Origin: Reinekea blandensis MED297
GTDB taxonomy: Bacteria > Pseudomonadota > Gammaproteobacteria > Pseudomonadales > Natronospirillaceae
Reading direction: 5' to 3'
Assembly: GCF_000153185.1 (NCBI RefSeq)
Contig: NZ_CH724151.1
Location: 263,154 to 327,153 of the forward strand
Length of the DNA stretch: 64,000 nucleotides
Of this stretch, positions 25,715 to 35,122 are shown one piece after another. A program made the translations under genes and the position numbers. Under the pieces are notes generated by a model. The model was not told the origin of the DNA, did not search any database, and was given only the letters and a program-made list of their open reading frames with translations. How positions within the stretch are numbered: the stretch's first letter is position 1; each line of letters begins with the position of its first letter.

Positions 25715-26281
25715 ATGGACGCACACGTGAAAGGATATCTACTGATTCTGCTGATCCTGTCGGGCACGCTGCAGGCAGCGTCTTGGACAGACCGTCAAGG
25801 CCCGTTATTGAGCACAACGCTGGGGTTTGGCGCCATCTACATTGAAGAAATCACCGAGGCCGGCAGTCTGACTACCGGTGCAACGGTCCGTCCCCTGCAT
25901 GGCCGTCTGCGTTACGGCACCCATTTGATTCCCTCGGTAGTTTTGCATGCCAGCGGTGATGGTACTGTATACACCGACGCCGACAGCAATCTTTATCTGG
26001 TCAGCCTGTTCAGCGTAGGTCTCGACCTGGTGTTGACAGACGTTGGCAACACACGCCTTAGTATGGGTGCCGGTCTGGCCGATAAGCGCATTTTTGGTGG
26101 CGACCAAAGCGCTTCGGGTTGGGGCATGCAGGTGGGGCTCACGCAACCCATCGCTAACGGTTTTGCAGTGGATATCGGTTATCTGTATCGGCAGTTCTCA
26201 TCCGTGGCTTCTTTTATTGGCGACGGTGAACAGGAAAACAGCAGTCTGTTGATGCTCGGCCTCAGCTACCGGTGGCAATGA
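25715..26281 (+). CDS. predicted outer-membrane beta-barrel protein
   Basis: A protein of 188 residues from the ATG at 25715, which has AGGA eight bases upstream. The signal peptide (about 1-20, KGYLLILLILSGTLQA) is followed by alternating polar/hydrophobic strands: LLSTTLGFGAIYIEE, LYLVSLFSVGLDLVL, LSMGAGLADKRIFGG and a C-terminal LLMLGLSYRWQ. It ends in an aromatic-rich strand but with Gln, not Phe, as last residue. The size suggests an 8-strand barrel. No specific family is recognised. The next gene, a lipoprotein with its own barrel-like C-terminus, begins before the stop of this one, so the two are translationally coupled and may act together at the surface. Confidence 0.65.
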   Translation: MDAHVKGYLLILLILSGTLQAASWTDRQGPLLSTTLGFGAIYIEEITEAGSLTTGATVRPLHGRLRYGTHLIPSVVLHASGDGTVYTDADSNLYLVSLFSVGLDLVLTDVGNTRLSMGAGLADKRIFGGDQSASGWGMQVGLTQPIANGFAVDIGYLYRQFSSVASFIGDGEQENSSLLMLGLSYRWQ

Positions 26282-27480
26282 TGATGACGCAATATTTCAA
26301 TAAACTCACGCTGACGTTGGCATTCCTGCTCTCGGGTTGCGCCATCTTCCCGCAGGCCTCCAATGAGGATCGCTTATCTCGTGTCGCGGGACGAGATTTT
26401 GTTTTATCCGTACAGGAACCGGAAGTCGATCTGAGCCGGCTACCCGCCATCGGCAGCAATGACGATACGGTGTTACGCCTGGTATCACCCGAGCTGGCTC
26501 GCCAGGCGTACCAGTCCAACGGGAACCGAACTCCCGGTCCGGTGACATTGACGGATCCCAGCGGATCCATCACCAATGCGCTGGCTAAGTACTATGTACG
26601 CGAACACGAGCTGCGCTTCATTGCGCGTGGCAGCATTCGCAATCTCGACCCGGCATTCATTCAGCGTGCCCTGAGTCGTGGTGATTTTGTTCTGGATGTC
26701 CGATTAACGCACCTGGAACTTCGCACAAACGAAGATGGCTTGTTTTTTCCGTTAGCCAACTACCAGTTGACGGTTGTCGACCGTGAACGCGGACGCAACC
26801 TGTTACAGGATAACTGCACCTTTGCACAACCATCCAACGCACAACCCATGCAATACTTCACCACCGGCAACGGGACCAACCTCAGCCGGTTTTTGCAGCG
26901 CTTTGCGTCACCTTGCCTGCAATACTTTGCCAAGGGCACATCATTACCCAGCGCGAATCAGTTTAATCTTGAAAACAAATCCAACCGAACCGTTGCCGCC
27001 GGCAACAGCTTTACCCGAGTGGGTTTGCAGGCTTCAACCCGCTACTATCCCGATTATCCAAGCGAGGCCAGTCTGCTGAACGGTGTCGGCCTGAGCGTCT
27101 CTCGGGTTAAGCGCTTGCACCCCACGGTCGGATTTGAGTTTGGTGCGACCGCCCTTGCTCACACACAGGACCAATGGCCTGCACTCAATGACAGCACACT
27201 TTACGGTGGCGAAATGCTCGCCGGATTCAATTACTTTCCGGATGGCGATGCTGATCAGGGTTACCATCTTTTACTGCGGGGCCAGGTACTGCAAACCCGT
27301 CAGAACTCTGTACTACTCAGCACCAATGCCATTGGGCTCAGTGCTGGCCTGTTCTATCCGCTGTTTTCACAACTTCATGTCAGTGCCGACTACAGCGTCT
27401 GGCAACACGTCGGTCCGACGACGGAAAGTAATCTACTGGGTCATGAGTTGCGTGTATCACTGCGTTACCAATACGACTGA
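26278..27480 (+). CDS. hypothetical lipoprotein with C-terminal barrel-like domain
   Basis: About 400 residues. A signal peptide and lipobox LSGC (Cys near residue 21, followed by AIFPQ) predict an outer-membrane lipoprotein. Several in-frame ATGs lie at 26272-26286; that at 26278 forms ATGA with the upstream stop. The N-terminal half (to about 230) is unlike anything I know and contains FVLDVRLTHLELRTNEDGLFFPLANYQLTVVDRERGRNLLQDNC. The second half alternates like outer-membrane strands (RVGLQASTRYYPDYP, VGFEFGATALAH, YHLLLRGQVLQTRQNSVLLSTNAIGLSAGLFYPL, LRVSLRYQYD). The combination of a lipid anchor and a barrel is odd. Function unknown. Confidence 0.6.
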   Translation: MMMTQYFNKLTLTLAFLLSGCAIFPQASNEDRLSRVAGRDFVLSVQEPEVDLSRLPAIGSNDDTVLRLVSPELARQAYQSNGNRTPGPVTLTDPSGSITNALAKYYVREHELRFIARGSIRNLDPAFIQRALSRGDFVLDVRLTHLELRTNEDGLFFPLANYQLTVVDRERGRNLLQDNCTFAQPSNAQPMQYFTTGNGTNLSRFLQRFASPCLQYFAKGTSLPSANQFNLENKSNRTVAAGNSFTRVGLQASTRYYPDYPSEASLLNGVGLSVSRVKRLHPTVGFEFGATALAHTQDQWPALNDSTLYGGEMLAGFNYFPDGDADQGYHLLLRGQVLQTRQNSVLLSTNAIGLSAGLFYPLFSQLHVSADYSVWQHVGPTTESNLLGHELRVSLRYQYD

Positions 27481-27513
27481 TCGCTGTGCTCAAACCGATT
27501 GATATTTAACGAT

Positions 27514-27540
27514 AAAAAAACCCGGCATGGCCGGGTTTAC
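27514..27540. terminator. bidirectional terminator
   Basis: Stem AAACCCGGC/GCCGGGTTT with an ATG loop, A-run before and T-run after, between the convergent lipoprotein and amylase genes. Confidence 0.8.
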
Positions 27541-27560
27541 TATGACAGTCACCTTAGACG

Positions 27561-30500
27561 TTATGGGCTGCAGGTTGCGGTCCAGGTTTGTAACGCGACG
27601 TCATAACAGCCATCCGATTCCCGATAGAGATCAGCAGTCTGTTCGGACACGCCATCATTAAAAATCAGGTTCGCGCTGAACACACCATCCGGAAAGTCAA
27701 ACTGATAAACATCACCGTCGCTTGGAGTCATCGGTTCGCCGGGCCAGGCCGGACCGGGTACCGCAGCATTCCAATAATAGACATTTAAATCGTCAGTCCA
27801 TTCGGCCGGTTTGCGAACCGACACGGACATCGAAACGATGCAGCTGTCCGACCAGCGTTGTTCGGCATAACGATAGCATCCATCAGCGTCACGAAAGAGA
27901 TCCGTCGTCTGCGCACCGGCACCGCCATTATTGAAAATGACATTGGCGGCCGCAACGCCCGCAGGCAACTCGATCGACCACCAGTTGCCATACAAGGGGG
28001 TCGCGGTCTCACCGGGCCAGTCAACAGTCACCGATTCGGGGGCGGTATTCCAGTAGTAAACACTCACCTCGGTCCAATCTTCCGGCGCTTCAAACCGCAG
28101 GCTCAAGGCATCAACACCCGGCTCATCCCCAAGATAGGGTGGGCAGCTATCCTGCCAGTTTGCATCGACATAACACCCATCTCGATCCCGACTCAGGTTC
28201 GCCGTTTGGTTACCCCCGTCATTAAAAATGACGTTAGCCGACGCGGTGCCGTCGTTGAACTGGAAGCCATACCAGCCATCCCCCAGATCGTCCATCACCA
28301 ACCCGGGCCAAGCTGGAGTTTCAGTCGTTGCCGCTTCCCAGAAATAGATGTTCGCCGGTGCCACCCAGTCGTCAGGGAGACGGAACACCACTCGCATTCC
28401 CGGGTCATCTTCCGGAACAAAATCGGAGCTGATTGTGAGGCTTTCATCGTCAAACTGATAGCTGAACGTATAGTTGGCAGCCTCAGTCGCCGACAACGTT
28501 GAATTGCCCCCGCTGGCGGATACGGATACAGTGGAGTCCAACGGTATCGGGCCATTCGCCGTTCGTTCCCAGCTCCAGTCGGCATTCGCCAGTTTGAAGC
28601 TGTAATCACCGGGTTCTAACGGCACCTCGACCTGGTAGCGCTGCTCGCCCAGATACACCATCGCGGTCTGTTCCGACCAATCGTTCATATCCCCTTTCAG
28701 GTAAACTGTTTCACCGACAGGCCCGACTTCCGGGTTCATGAAATGCAGAAGGAACGATTCACCGTCGAGCTCTGTCGACACCAAATACAGGTTATAAAGT
28801 GCTGTCTGCGTGAAGGTGTGTGTCAGGTTGCCAGGGTTCGCGCCCTGAGTCAGGCCAGTGTCTGTCACCGGTCCGCCGATGTTGAGCGCACTCCAGGTAC
28901 TGTCAGCAAACTTAAACTCTACGTCACCAGCGTCTATTAACCGTTGCACCTTATAGGTCTGATTACCGACGTAGGTCATCGCATCTGTGCCCCAGCTATT
29001 CAAACCACCACGCAGATTAACGTCGTTACCAAGGGGAGCCGGTGCATCGGCCTGCAGCGGTAGCTCAACCGGGACGCCGCCGACATCATTATCGTTATTC
29101 GCCAAATCGCCGTTATTGTTCAGATAAACAAAGGCTTCAAGATCACCTTCGGCGTTGTCTTCAGACTGCGCCACAATGGTCGATCGGCTGATCGATACTG
29201 GCCGGTCAATAGCAAAGGTGTCACCCTGCTGGTCCACAAACACCAACACCTGGCGGTCGTCGTCCTCATCCCACCGGAACTCAAACAGCCCGTCATCTGC
29301 GAAGATCGGCCCTTGTAACCCGCCATCCTCATCGCTCACATACAGCGTGGTGCGGTCATTACCGTTTTCATAATCGACAGTCACCCTGTCAGGAACACGG
29401 GAATCGATAACCAAAGAGACTTGCTGTTGCGAGGTTTTACCCTGGCCATTATCGAGACGCGCACGCAGCAGCACATCGGTACCGTCAGCTAACTCACCAC
29501 TTTGCCAGAACAGACGATAGGGCGCGGTTCGGTCGGATGCGACAGGTGCCCAGGTGAGCCCATCATCAGTGGACACCTCGAAGGTCGCTTCGTATGTCGA
29601 CAATGCGCTTGCAGGCTTCGCCAAGGCCAGCTCAATATCGACACGACCCGCAACGGCAGCACCGTTTTCCACTCCGGTGATTTCAAAATCGGTTTTTGGT
29701 GAAAACGGCGTCGGACGGGCGGCTCGGTAAATTGCAAAATCAAACGGTTCAACGACAAGCGTGATGTCTCCGGATGACGTCGCCTTAAGTTTGTCGTCGG
29801 CGATCACAGGCAAATAGATAGGCGCACTCGCTGACAACGTTAACTCTCTGGCTTGCGGCTCGCTGTTGAAAACGATGAGATACTCACGACGGTCATCTCC
29901 TATACGGGAAAATGCATACAGCCCCCCGTCTTCACTGTAGCGATTAACATGCGCGCCATAACGCAGCGTTGCATGGCTTTTATAAACATCCGCATAGTCT
30001 CGGATGGCCAAATAAAGCGGATGGCCAGTGTCAAAGTTATCCTCTGCTGTGGTCGCTGACGTTCCGATCAGACGGTTATCATTGTATGAAGACACTTGCG
30101 AAGGAAACATATCTTCGCGCGCATCCTGATCGCCGCCGTCACCCGTAAAGCCTTGCTCATCACCGTAATAAATGACCGGGATCCCGCGGGCAAAAAACAT
30201 AAACGCATTGAACAACTTGGCACGGGCCAACAACTCATCATCGCTCGCATTAGGGTTGCCATTCTGAATGAACATCCCCAGGCGGCCCATATCGTGATTC
30301 CCACCGAAGTTCATTAATGTTGAGGCGTCACTGTCGGTATCCGAATACACATCGTCCTGCGCAAACAGACCACTGAGCGCGGTCGAACTGCCGTTATTCG
30401 CAAACACGGAACTGGCCGCGCCCTGAATACCAAAGTCCAGAACGGAAGGCAGCTTTCCGATGGTGGTAAACTGACTCAAAAACTGCGGGTTACCATCATA

Positions 30501-31436
30501 GACTTCGCCGAACATAAAGAAGTTAGGAATACCTTCAGCTCGAGCATGTTCAAGCAGCGCCGGTGAAAATGCCTGCCAGAACTCGATGTTCACATGCTTA
30601 ACGGTATCGATCCGAAAACCGTCCGGTTTAAACTCGCTGACCAGATCTTCAAAGATGTCAATCATGCCGTCGATCACTTCCGGCTGAGTGGTATCCAGAT
30701 CGTCCAAGCCGACAAAATCACCATAGATCGAGTTTTCCCCGGAGAACGTTGAGTCGCCCTGATTGTTGTAATATTGAGGGTCATTTAACCAAGCCGGGAC
30801 TTTCAGATTTTCATTACCCACCGGCACAAAAGGGGTCAGGCCATTGCCTTCGGCTTTTTCAGCCAGGGACACATACGGGCAAGGATTGACAATCGCCGTG
30901 CCATCCGGTTCATGACATTCTTCATACTTGATCACATCGGCCGTATGGTTAGTGATGATGTCAAAGAACACCTTCATATTTCGATCGTGTGCGGCATCGA
31001 TCAGGGATTTCAGGTCATCGTTCGACCCTAGGTGCGGGTCAATCTGTGTAAAGTCGAGTGTCCAATAGCCATGATAGGCTGAGCTGAACTCAGTGGGACT
31101 GCCCTGCACGGCCTGATTTTTAAGAATGGGCGTCATCCAGATTGCCGTCACACCCAACTCTTTCAGGTAATCAAGACGGCTTTCCAGGCCAGCCATATCG
31201 CCACCGTGGTACATGCCTTTATCATACGGATCGAAACCGTGTTCGTAGGCACCGCCGGCAATGCCGCCGTAGTCATTGCTGAGGTCGCCATTTTCAAAAC
31301 GATCAGGCATGACAAAATAAAAAACGTCATCGCGTACATCGCGGTCTTGGTAGGGAACTTCCGGCAGACAGCCGGAGAGGATAATTGCAGAGGCCGTCAC
31401 CATAGCCAGCGCCAGCTTGCGAGCTGTGAATGTCAT
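27561..31436 (-). CDS. GH13 alpha-amylase-family lipoprotein with two accessory modules and three CBM26-like modules
   Basis: Large (1291 residues) exported glucan hydrolase. Lipobox LSGC (Cys23) predicts a lipid anchor. The GH13 barrel occupies about 35-575: FYFVMPDRFENGD, FDIITNHT (region I), GFRIDTVKH (nucleophile D277), FMFGEVYD (acid/base E311) and GGNHDMGR (D382). After Ig-like domains (about 580-780) come two modules of the RGxxNxW...FKxADxxW type (about 800-985), then three C-terminal repeats of CBM26 character (YFWEA...WPG...NVIFNDGGNQTANLSRDRDGCY and two similar copies, about 1000-1291). CBM26 binds starch. Divergent from a paralogue across a palindrome-rich spacer. Exact specificity (amylase or maltogenic) is not decidable. 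Confidence 0.9.
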   Translation of the reverse strand: MTFTARKLALAMVTASAIILSGCLPEVPYQDRDVRDDVFYFVMPDRFENGDLSNDYGGIAGGAYEHGFDPYDKGMYHGGDMAGLESRLDYLKELGVTAIWMTPILKNQAVQGSPTEFSSAYHGYWTLDFTQIDPHLGSNDDLKSLIDAAHDRNMKVFFDIITNHTADVIKYEECHEPDGTAIVNPCPYVSLAEKAEGNGLTPFVPVGNENLKVPAWLNDPQYYNNQGDSTFSGENSIYGDFVGLDDLDTTQPEVIDGMIDIFEDLVSEFKPDGFRIDTVKHVNIEFWQAFSPALLEHARAEGIPNFFMFGEVYDGNPQFLSQFTTIGKLPSVLDFGIQGAASSVFANNGSSTALSGLFAQDDVYSDTDSDASTLMNFGGNHDMGRLGMFIQNGNPNASDDELLARAKLFNAFMFFARGIPVIYYGDEQGFTGDGGDQDAREDMFPSQVSSYNDNRLIGTSATTAEDNFDTGHPLYLAIRDYADVYKSHATLRYGAHVNRYSEDGGLYAFSRIGDDRREYLIVFNSEPQARELTLSASAPIYLPVIADDKLKATSSGDITLVVEPFDFAIYRAARPTPFSPKTDFEITGVENGAAVAGRVDIELALAKPASALSTYEATFEVSTDDGLTWAPVASDRTAPYRLFWQSGELADGTDVLLRARLDNGQGKTSQQQVSLVIDSRVPDRVTVDYENGNDRTTLYVSDEDGGLQGPIFADDGLFEFRWDEDDDRQVLVFVDQQGDTFAIDRPVSISRSTIVAQSEDNAEGDLEAFVYLNNNGDLANNDNDVGGVPVELPLQADAPAPLGNDVNLRGGLNSWGTDAMTYVGNQTYKVQRLIDAGDVEFKFADSTWSALNIGGPVTDTGLTQGANPGNLTHTFTQTALYNLYLVSTELDGESFLLHFMNPEVGPVGETVYLKGDMNDWSEQTAMVYLGEQRYQVEVPLEPGDYSFKLANADWSWERTANGPIPLDSTVSVSASGGNSTLSATEAANYTFSYQFDDESLTISSDFVPEDDPGMRVVFRLPDDWVAPANIYFWEAATTETPAWPGLVMDDLGDGWYGFQFNDGTASANVIFNDGGNQTANLSRDRDGCYVDANWQDSCPPYLGDEPGVDALSLRFEAPEDWTEVSVYYWNTAPESVTVDWPGETATPLYGNWWSIELPAGVAAANVIFNNGGAGAQTTDLFRDADGCYRYAEQRWSDSCIVSMSVSVRKPAEWTDDLNVYYWNAAVPGPAWPGEPMTPSDGDVYQFDFPDGVFSANLIFNDGVSEQTADLYRESDGCYDVALQTWTATCSP

Positions 31437-32015
31437 ATCGTTTACTCCGCGGTTTATTGTTTTTAAAGAACCGAGGTGTGTGGTTTACCACCCAACCTTC
31501 GATACTTTTTTTTGCGAAGCCTGTTCCATAAAACGAGACTGCTTCCCTTCGTTGTGAACTCAGGCTCAGATTTTGACCCGATCCAGTATATGACCGATTT
31601 TTAGACTTATCGCGTTGATTACTCAAACCGGGGGTTGGAAAACCGTCAGGTGTGGAATCCAGAACCATCATTCATAATGATAGTTGTGAAACTCACACCG
31701 TTAAGTGCTGATGCAACGTCAATTACCAAATATAATAATCCACTCTTAATCATCACTGGGAGTGATACATAAATCTCAGTGATGATGTAACCGCTGCGAC
31801 GGATCGTTTTATCGATCCAGATGATTGTTTTGCATCGAGTTATCCGATCATTACGGAACGTTCTCCACCCTGTTTTCGAAACTCACTCTTTCCAACCCAC
31901 AAACCTTTCTAACCACCTCCTTTTAACGTTGAGCATTACACTCGCGCCAAACGACAGTCGTCGATGACGTTCACGACGGTCGAACCAATAAAAACAAAAT
32001 ACAAAAGTAGTGATC
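31437..32015. promoter_or_regulatory. divergent regulatory region between the two GH13 genes, with clustered palindromes
   Basis: This stretch of about 575 bases has no gene but is rich in symmetry: ATCATT-cat-AATGAT (31667-31681), TGTGA-aac-TCACA (31685-31697), ATCACT-ggg-AGTGAT (31752-31766), and the wider pair ATCATCACTG/CAGTGATGAT (31749-31758 and 31777-31786). GGATCG-n6-CGATCC follows at 31801-31818. Spacing and form suggest operators for one or more dimeric regulators. I see no MalT or CRP site with correct spacing. Confidence 0.55.
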
Positions 32016-35000
32016 ATGAAAAAAATACATACCCTCCCTGCGTTGACGGCAGCCATCGTACTGGCGTCCTGTGGACCCGAATCATCAGACAACAACCAAC
32101 CACCGACAATTTCCGTCGAGTCCGGCACCATCACCCTGAACGCGCTTGAAACGACAGCGCTCAACTATTCGATCAACGACCCGGATGGAGACGCGCTTAC
32201 GGTCAATGTTACAAACGCGCCGACCTGGGTCTGGCAGGAAGGCGATCAACTGATCCTGAGCCCGACTAACCCCGATGCCGGACAGCACACCCTCACAGTA
32301 TCGGTCAGCGATGGCAGCACGAGCACGGACGTCGATGTCAGTGTGACGGTGAATGAAACAACACCACTATCGGCTTTACCCGATTACCGAACACGATCGT
32401 TAGCCGATGAAGTATTTTATTTTGTCATGACGGACCGCTTTTACGATGGTGACAGCGCAAATAATAAAGGCGATCCATCTGACCCGTTGGCATCCGGTGG
32501 ATATGACAAAACCAAAGACGGCTATTATCACGGCGGCGACCTGCAAGGATTAACCGAAAAACTTTCCTACATTGAAGACTTAGGTGCCACGGCGATTTGG
32601 TTGACGCCCATACTGAAAAACAAGGCCCTGCAAGGTGACAGTGCAGGTTACCACGGTTATTGGACACTCGATTTCACGGCAATTGATCCACACCTCGGTG
32701 GCAATGACGGGTTGAAAGAGTTCATCGATGCCGCACATGAACGCAATCTGAAAGTGTTCTTCGATATCATCGTCAATCACAGTGCCGACGTCATCAAGTA
32801 TGAAGAATGCCATAACCCGGACGGTTCCCTGCTGCAGGGACTGGAAACCTGTGAGTATCGGTCATTGGCAGAGGTTGCAGAAGGTGACGGTTACACGCCG
32901 TTCATTCCGGTCGGCGAAGAAATCGCAAAAACACCGGCCTGGCTGAACGACACTGCGTTCTATCACAATCAGGGAGAGTCAACCTGGGCGGGTGAAAACT
33001 CTTTGTATGGTGACTTTGTCGGCCTCGATGACATCGACACCGATAACCCGGAGGTGGTTGAAAACTTCACCGACGTGTTCAAAGGCATTATTCGCGATTT
33101 CCGCCCTGATGGTTTTCGGGTTGATACCGTTAAACATGTGAACACCGAGTTCTGGCAAGAATTTACACCGGCCATTCTCGATTATGCCCGAGCTGAGGAT
33201 ACCGACGGTTTCGGCACGCACGGTGCGGGCCTGGAACACTTTACCCTGTTTGGCGAAGTCTATTCAGCCGACCCGGGTGTCTTGAGTTATTACACCACCG
33301 AAGCCAAGTTACCTTCAGTTCTTGATTTCGGCATCCAGGCCGCGATCACGTCAACAATTAACAACAATGGCGTTGTCGCCGAAAACACCACACATCCGTT
33401 ATCCAACCTTTTTCAACAAGATGATCGGTACAATGATCAGGACAGTTCAGCGTCGTCATTACTCAACTTTGTCGGCAACCATGACATGGGACGCTTTGCC
33501 TCGTTTCTGGGCGACACACTGGATTGGGAAGATGAAGCGCTGGCAAAGGTCGACCTGGCCCATGCCGTGATGTTTTTCACCCGCGGCGCACCGGTAATCT
33601 ACTATGGCGCGGAACAGGGGTTCATCGGGTCCGGTGGGGATAAGGCGTCCCGTCAGGACATGATGCCGTCGGAAGTCGACTACTACAATGCAACCAATGT
33701 GCTCGGAACAGATCGTACGTCCGCCGTTGCCAACTTCACCACGGATCATCCGTTGTATCTTAAGTGGCGCGAATACAGCCGCCTGTTGAGAGAGCATGAA
33801 ACGCTGCGAACGGGTGTACAACATGTGCGCTCACTGAACACAAGCAATCTCTATGCTATTTCCCGTTTCAATGAAACAACCCAAGAAGAATACCTGGTAG
33901 TCTTCAACTTCAATCCGGACCGCCGAAAAACAGCACAACTGCAGGCACTCGCATCAGAATACAACCCTGTCTACGGGATCGAAGACACCCTCACAGCCAG
34001 TGAAGGGAGTATCGATGTGACGGTACCGGCCGCCAGTGTGGTTATTCTCAAAGCCAGCTCCATCAGCGATATGGACGCACCCGTCATTGCCGAGTTCAGC
34101 GGGCCAGGCGATCAGGCGTTTGTCTCCGGACAGGTGGCGTTCACGGTAGACATTGAGGGTGCGGACGCCCGAGACGTACCCACTTACTCCGTCAGCTTGG
34201 AACAATCGCTGGATAACGGCGTCAGCTGGCAACGAGTTGCAACTGATAAAACCTATCCGTATCAGCTGTATCTGAATACCGTCGACATCGATGACGGCAC
34301 CACCGTCCAGCTTCGCGCTCAGGTGTCCAACCTGACGGGAGACTCCGCCACCTCGTCGACACAAACCATTCAGGTAGATCGACGTACGCCTGACGTCACC
34401 ATTGACTACGAAGGACAGGCCGTCGATAAGCGACTGGCGGTCACTTACAGCAACGGACAGATTGAAACCTTCGACGGTTCTAAACCGGTTTCGTTTGCAT
34501 GGCAAGGCAGTCACGACGCGCTGTTGACGTATTACCAGTTTGATCAGGGCTCGCTTGTTGCCGACCAACCGGTCTGGCTCAACCGGGCGGAGGTCATGTC
34601 CTTCGCCAGTGAAAATATCACCACCGGCGATCTGGAAAGCCAGCTTTATCTGAACTCCGTTGGTGAGTTCGCCGGCACCGATAACGACGCCGGTACCGCG
34701 CCAGGACTGTTCAATCAGGCACAGGCGGTCAGCCTGGGTAACCTTTTTGTCCGCGGTTCACTCAATGACTGGAACACAACCGCACTGACCTATGCCAATG
34801 GCACCTATTCGGCCAGCATCGACCTCTCAGTCGGGGATGTTGAATACAAGTTCGCCGACGCCGACTGGAGCAGCGTCAACATCGGTGGCCCGGTCGGTGA
34901 AAACGGTCTGGTGCGCAGCTCAAACCCGGCAAACCTGAATCAGACCGTCTCAGAGGCCGGTCGTTATGGCTTTTACCTGTTACTGGGTGACATCGATTCA

Positions 35001-35048
35001 GACGGCAATGCTGACGAGTTTATACACGTACTGAACCCTGAGTTCTGA
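32016..35048 (+). CDS. GH13 alpha-amylase-family lipoprotein with N-terminal Ig-like domain
   Basis: About 1010 residues, starting at the ATG at 32016 (MKKIHTLPALTAAIVLASCGPE); a GTG two codons earlier is less likely. Lipobox LASC. A cadherin/Ig-like domain (about 25-110, PPTISVESGTITLNALETTALNYSINDPDGDALTV) precedes the GH13 barrel (about 125-670). Catalytic motifs are FDIIVNHSADV, GFRVDTVKH, FTLFGEVYSAD and VGNHDMGRF, all with acidic residues intact. Then come Ig-like segments and one C-terminal RGSLNDW...EYKFADADWSSVNIGG module (about 905-1000). It is close to the divergent paralogue (shared DEVFYFVMTDRF, YHGYWTLDF, VLDFGIQ), so a duplication is likely, but it lacks CBM26 modules. Confidence 0.9.
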   Translation: MKKIHTLPALTAAIVLASCGPESSDNNQPPTISVESGTITLNALETTALNYSINDPDGDALTVNVTNAPTWVWQEGDQLILSPTNPDAGQHTLTVSVSDGSTSTDVDVSVTVNETTPLSALPDYRTRSLADEVFYFVMTDRFYDGDSANNKGDPSDPLASGGYDKTKDGYYHGGDLQGLTEKLSYIEDLGATAIWLTPILKNKALQGDSAGYHGYWTLDFTAIDPHLGGNDGLKEFIDAAHERNLKVFFDIIVNHSADVIKYEECHNPDGSLLQGLETCEYRSLAEVAEGDGYTPFIPVGEEIAKTPAWLNDTAFYHNQGESTWAGENSLYGDFVGLDDIDTDNPEVVENFTDVFKGIIRDFRPDGFRVDTVKHVNTEFWQEFTPAILDYARAEDTDGFGTHGAGLEHFTLFGEVYSADPGVLSYYTTEAKLPSVLDFGIQAAITSTINNNGVVAENTTHPLSNLFQQDDRYNDQDSSASSLLNFVGNHDMGRFASFLGDTLDWEDEALAKVDLAHAVMFFTRGAPVIYYGAEQGFIGSGGDKASRQDMMPSEVDYYNATNVLGTDRTSAVANFTTDHPLYLKWREYSRLLREHETLRTGVQHVRSLNTSNLYAISRFNETTQEEYLVVFNFNPDRRKTAQLQALASEYNPVYGIEDTLTASEGSIDVTVPAASVVILKASSISDMDAPVIAEFSGPGDQAFVSGQVAFTVDIEGADARDVPTYSVSLEQSLDNGVSWQRVATDKTYPYQLYLNTVDIDDGTTVQLRAQVSNLTGDSATSSTQTIQVDRRTPDVTIDYEGQAVDKRLAVTYSNGQIETFDGSKPVSFAWQGSHDALLTYYQFDQGSLVADQPVWLNRAEVMSFASENITTGDLESQLYLNSVGEFAGTDNDAGTAPGLFNQAQAVSLGNLFVRGSLNDWNTTALTYANGTYSASIDLSVGDVEYKFADADWSSVNIGGPVGENGLVRSSNPANLNQTVSEAGRYGFYLLLGDIDSDGNADEFIHVLNPEF

Positions 35049-35122
35049 GTATGAAACCGGGGTTCTGCGAACTCCGGTAAGACACGACCTATCCACTAAA
35101 AACAACAAGACAGGAATCTGTT

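Noticed and set aside
31685-31697. TGTGA-AAC-TCACA as a CRP site in the amylase spacer
   Set aside because: Both half-sites fit, but the gap is three bases and not six, so CRP could not bind both halves normally. It is kept only as one of the palindromes.
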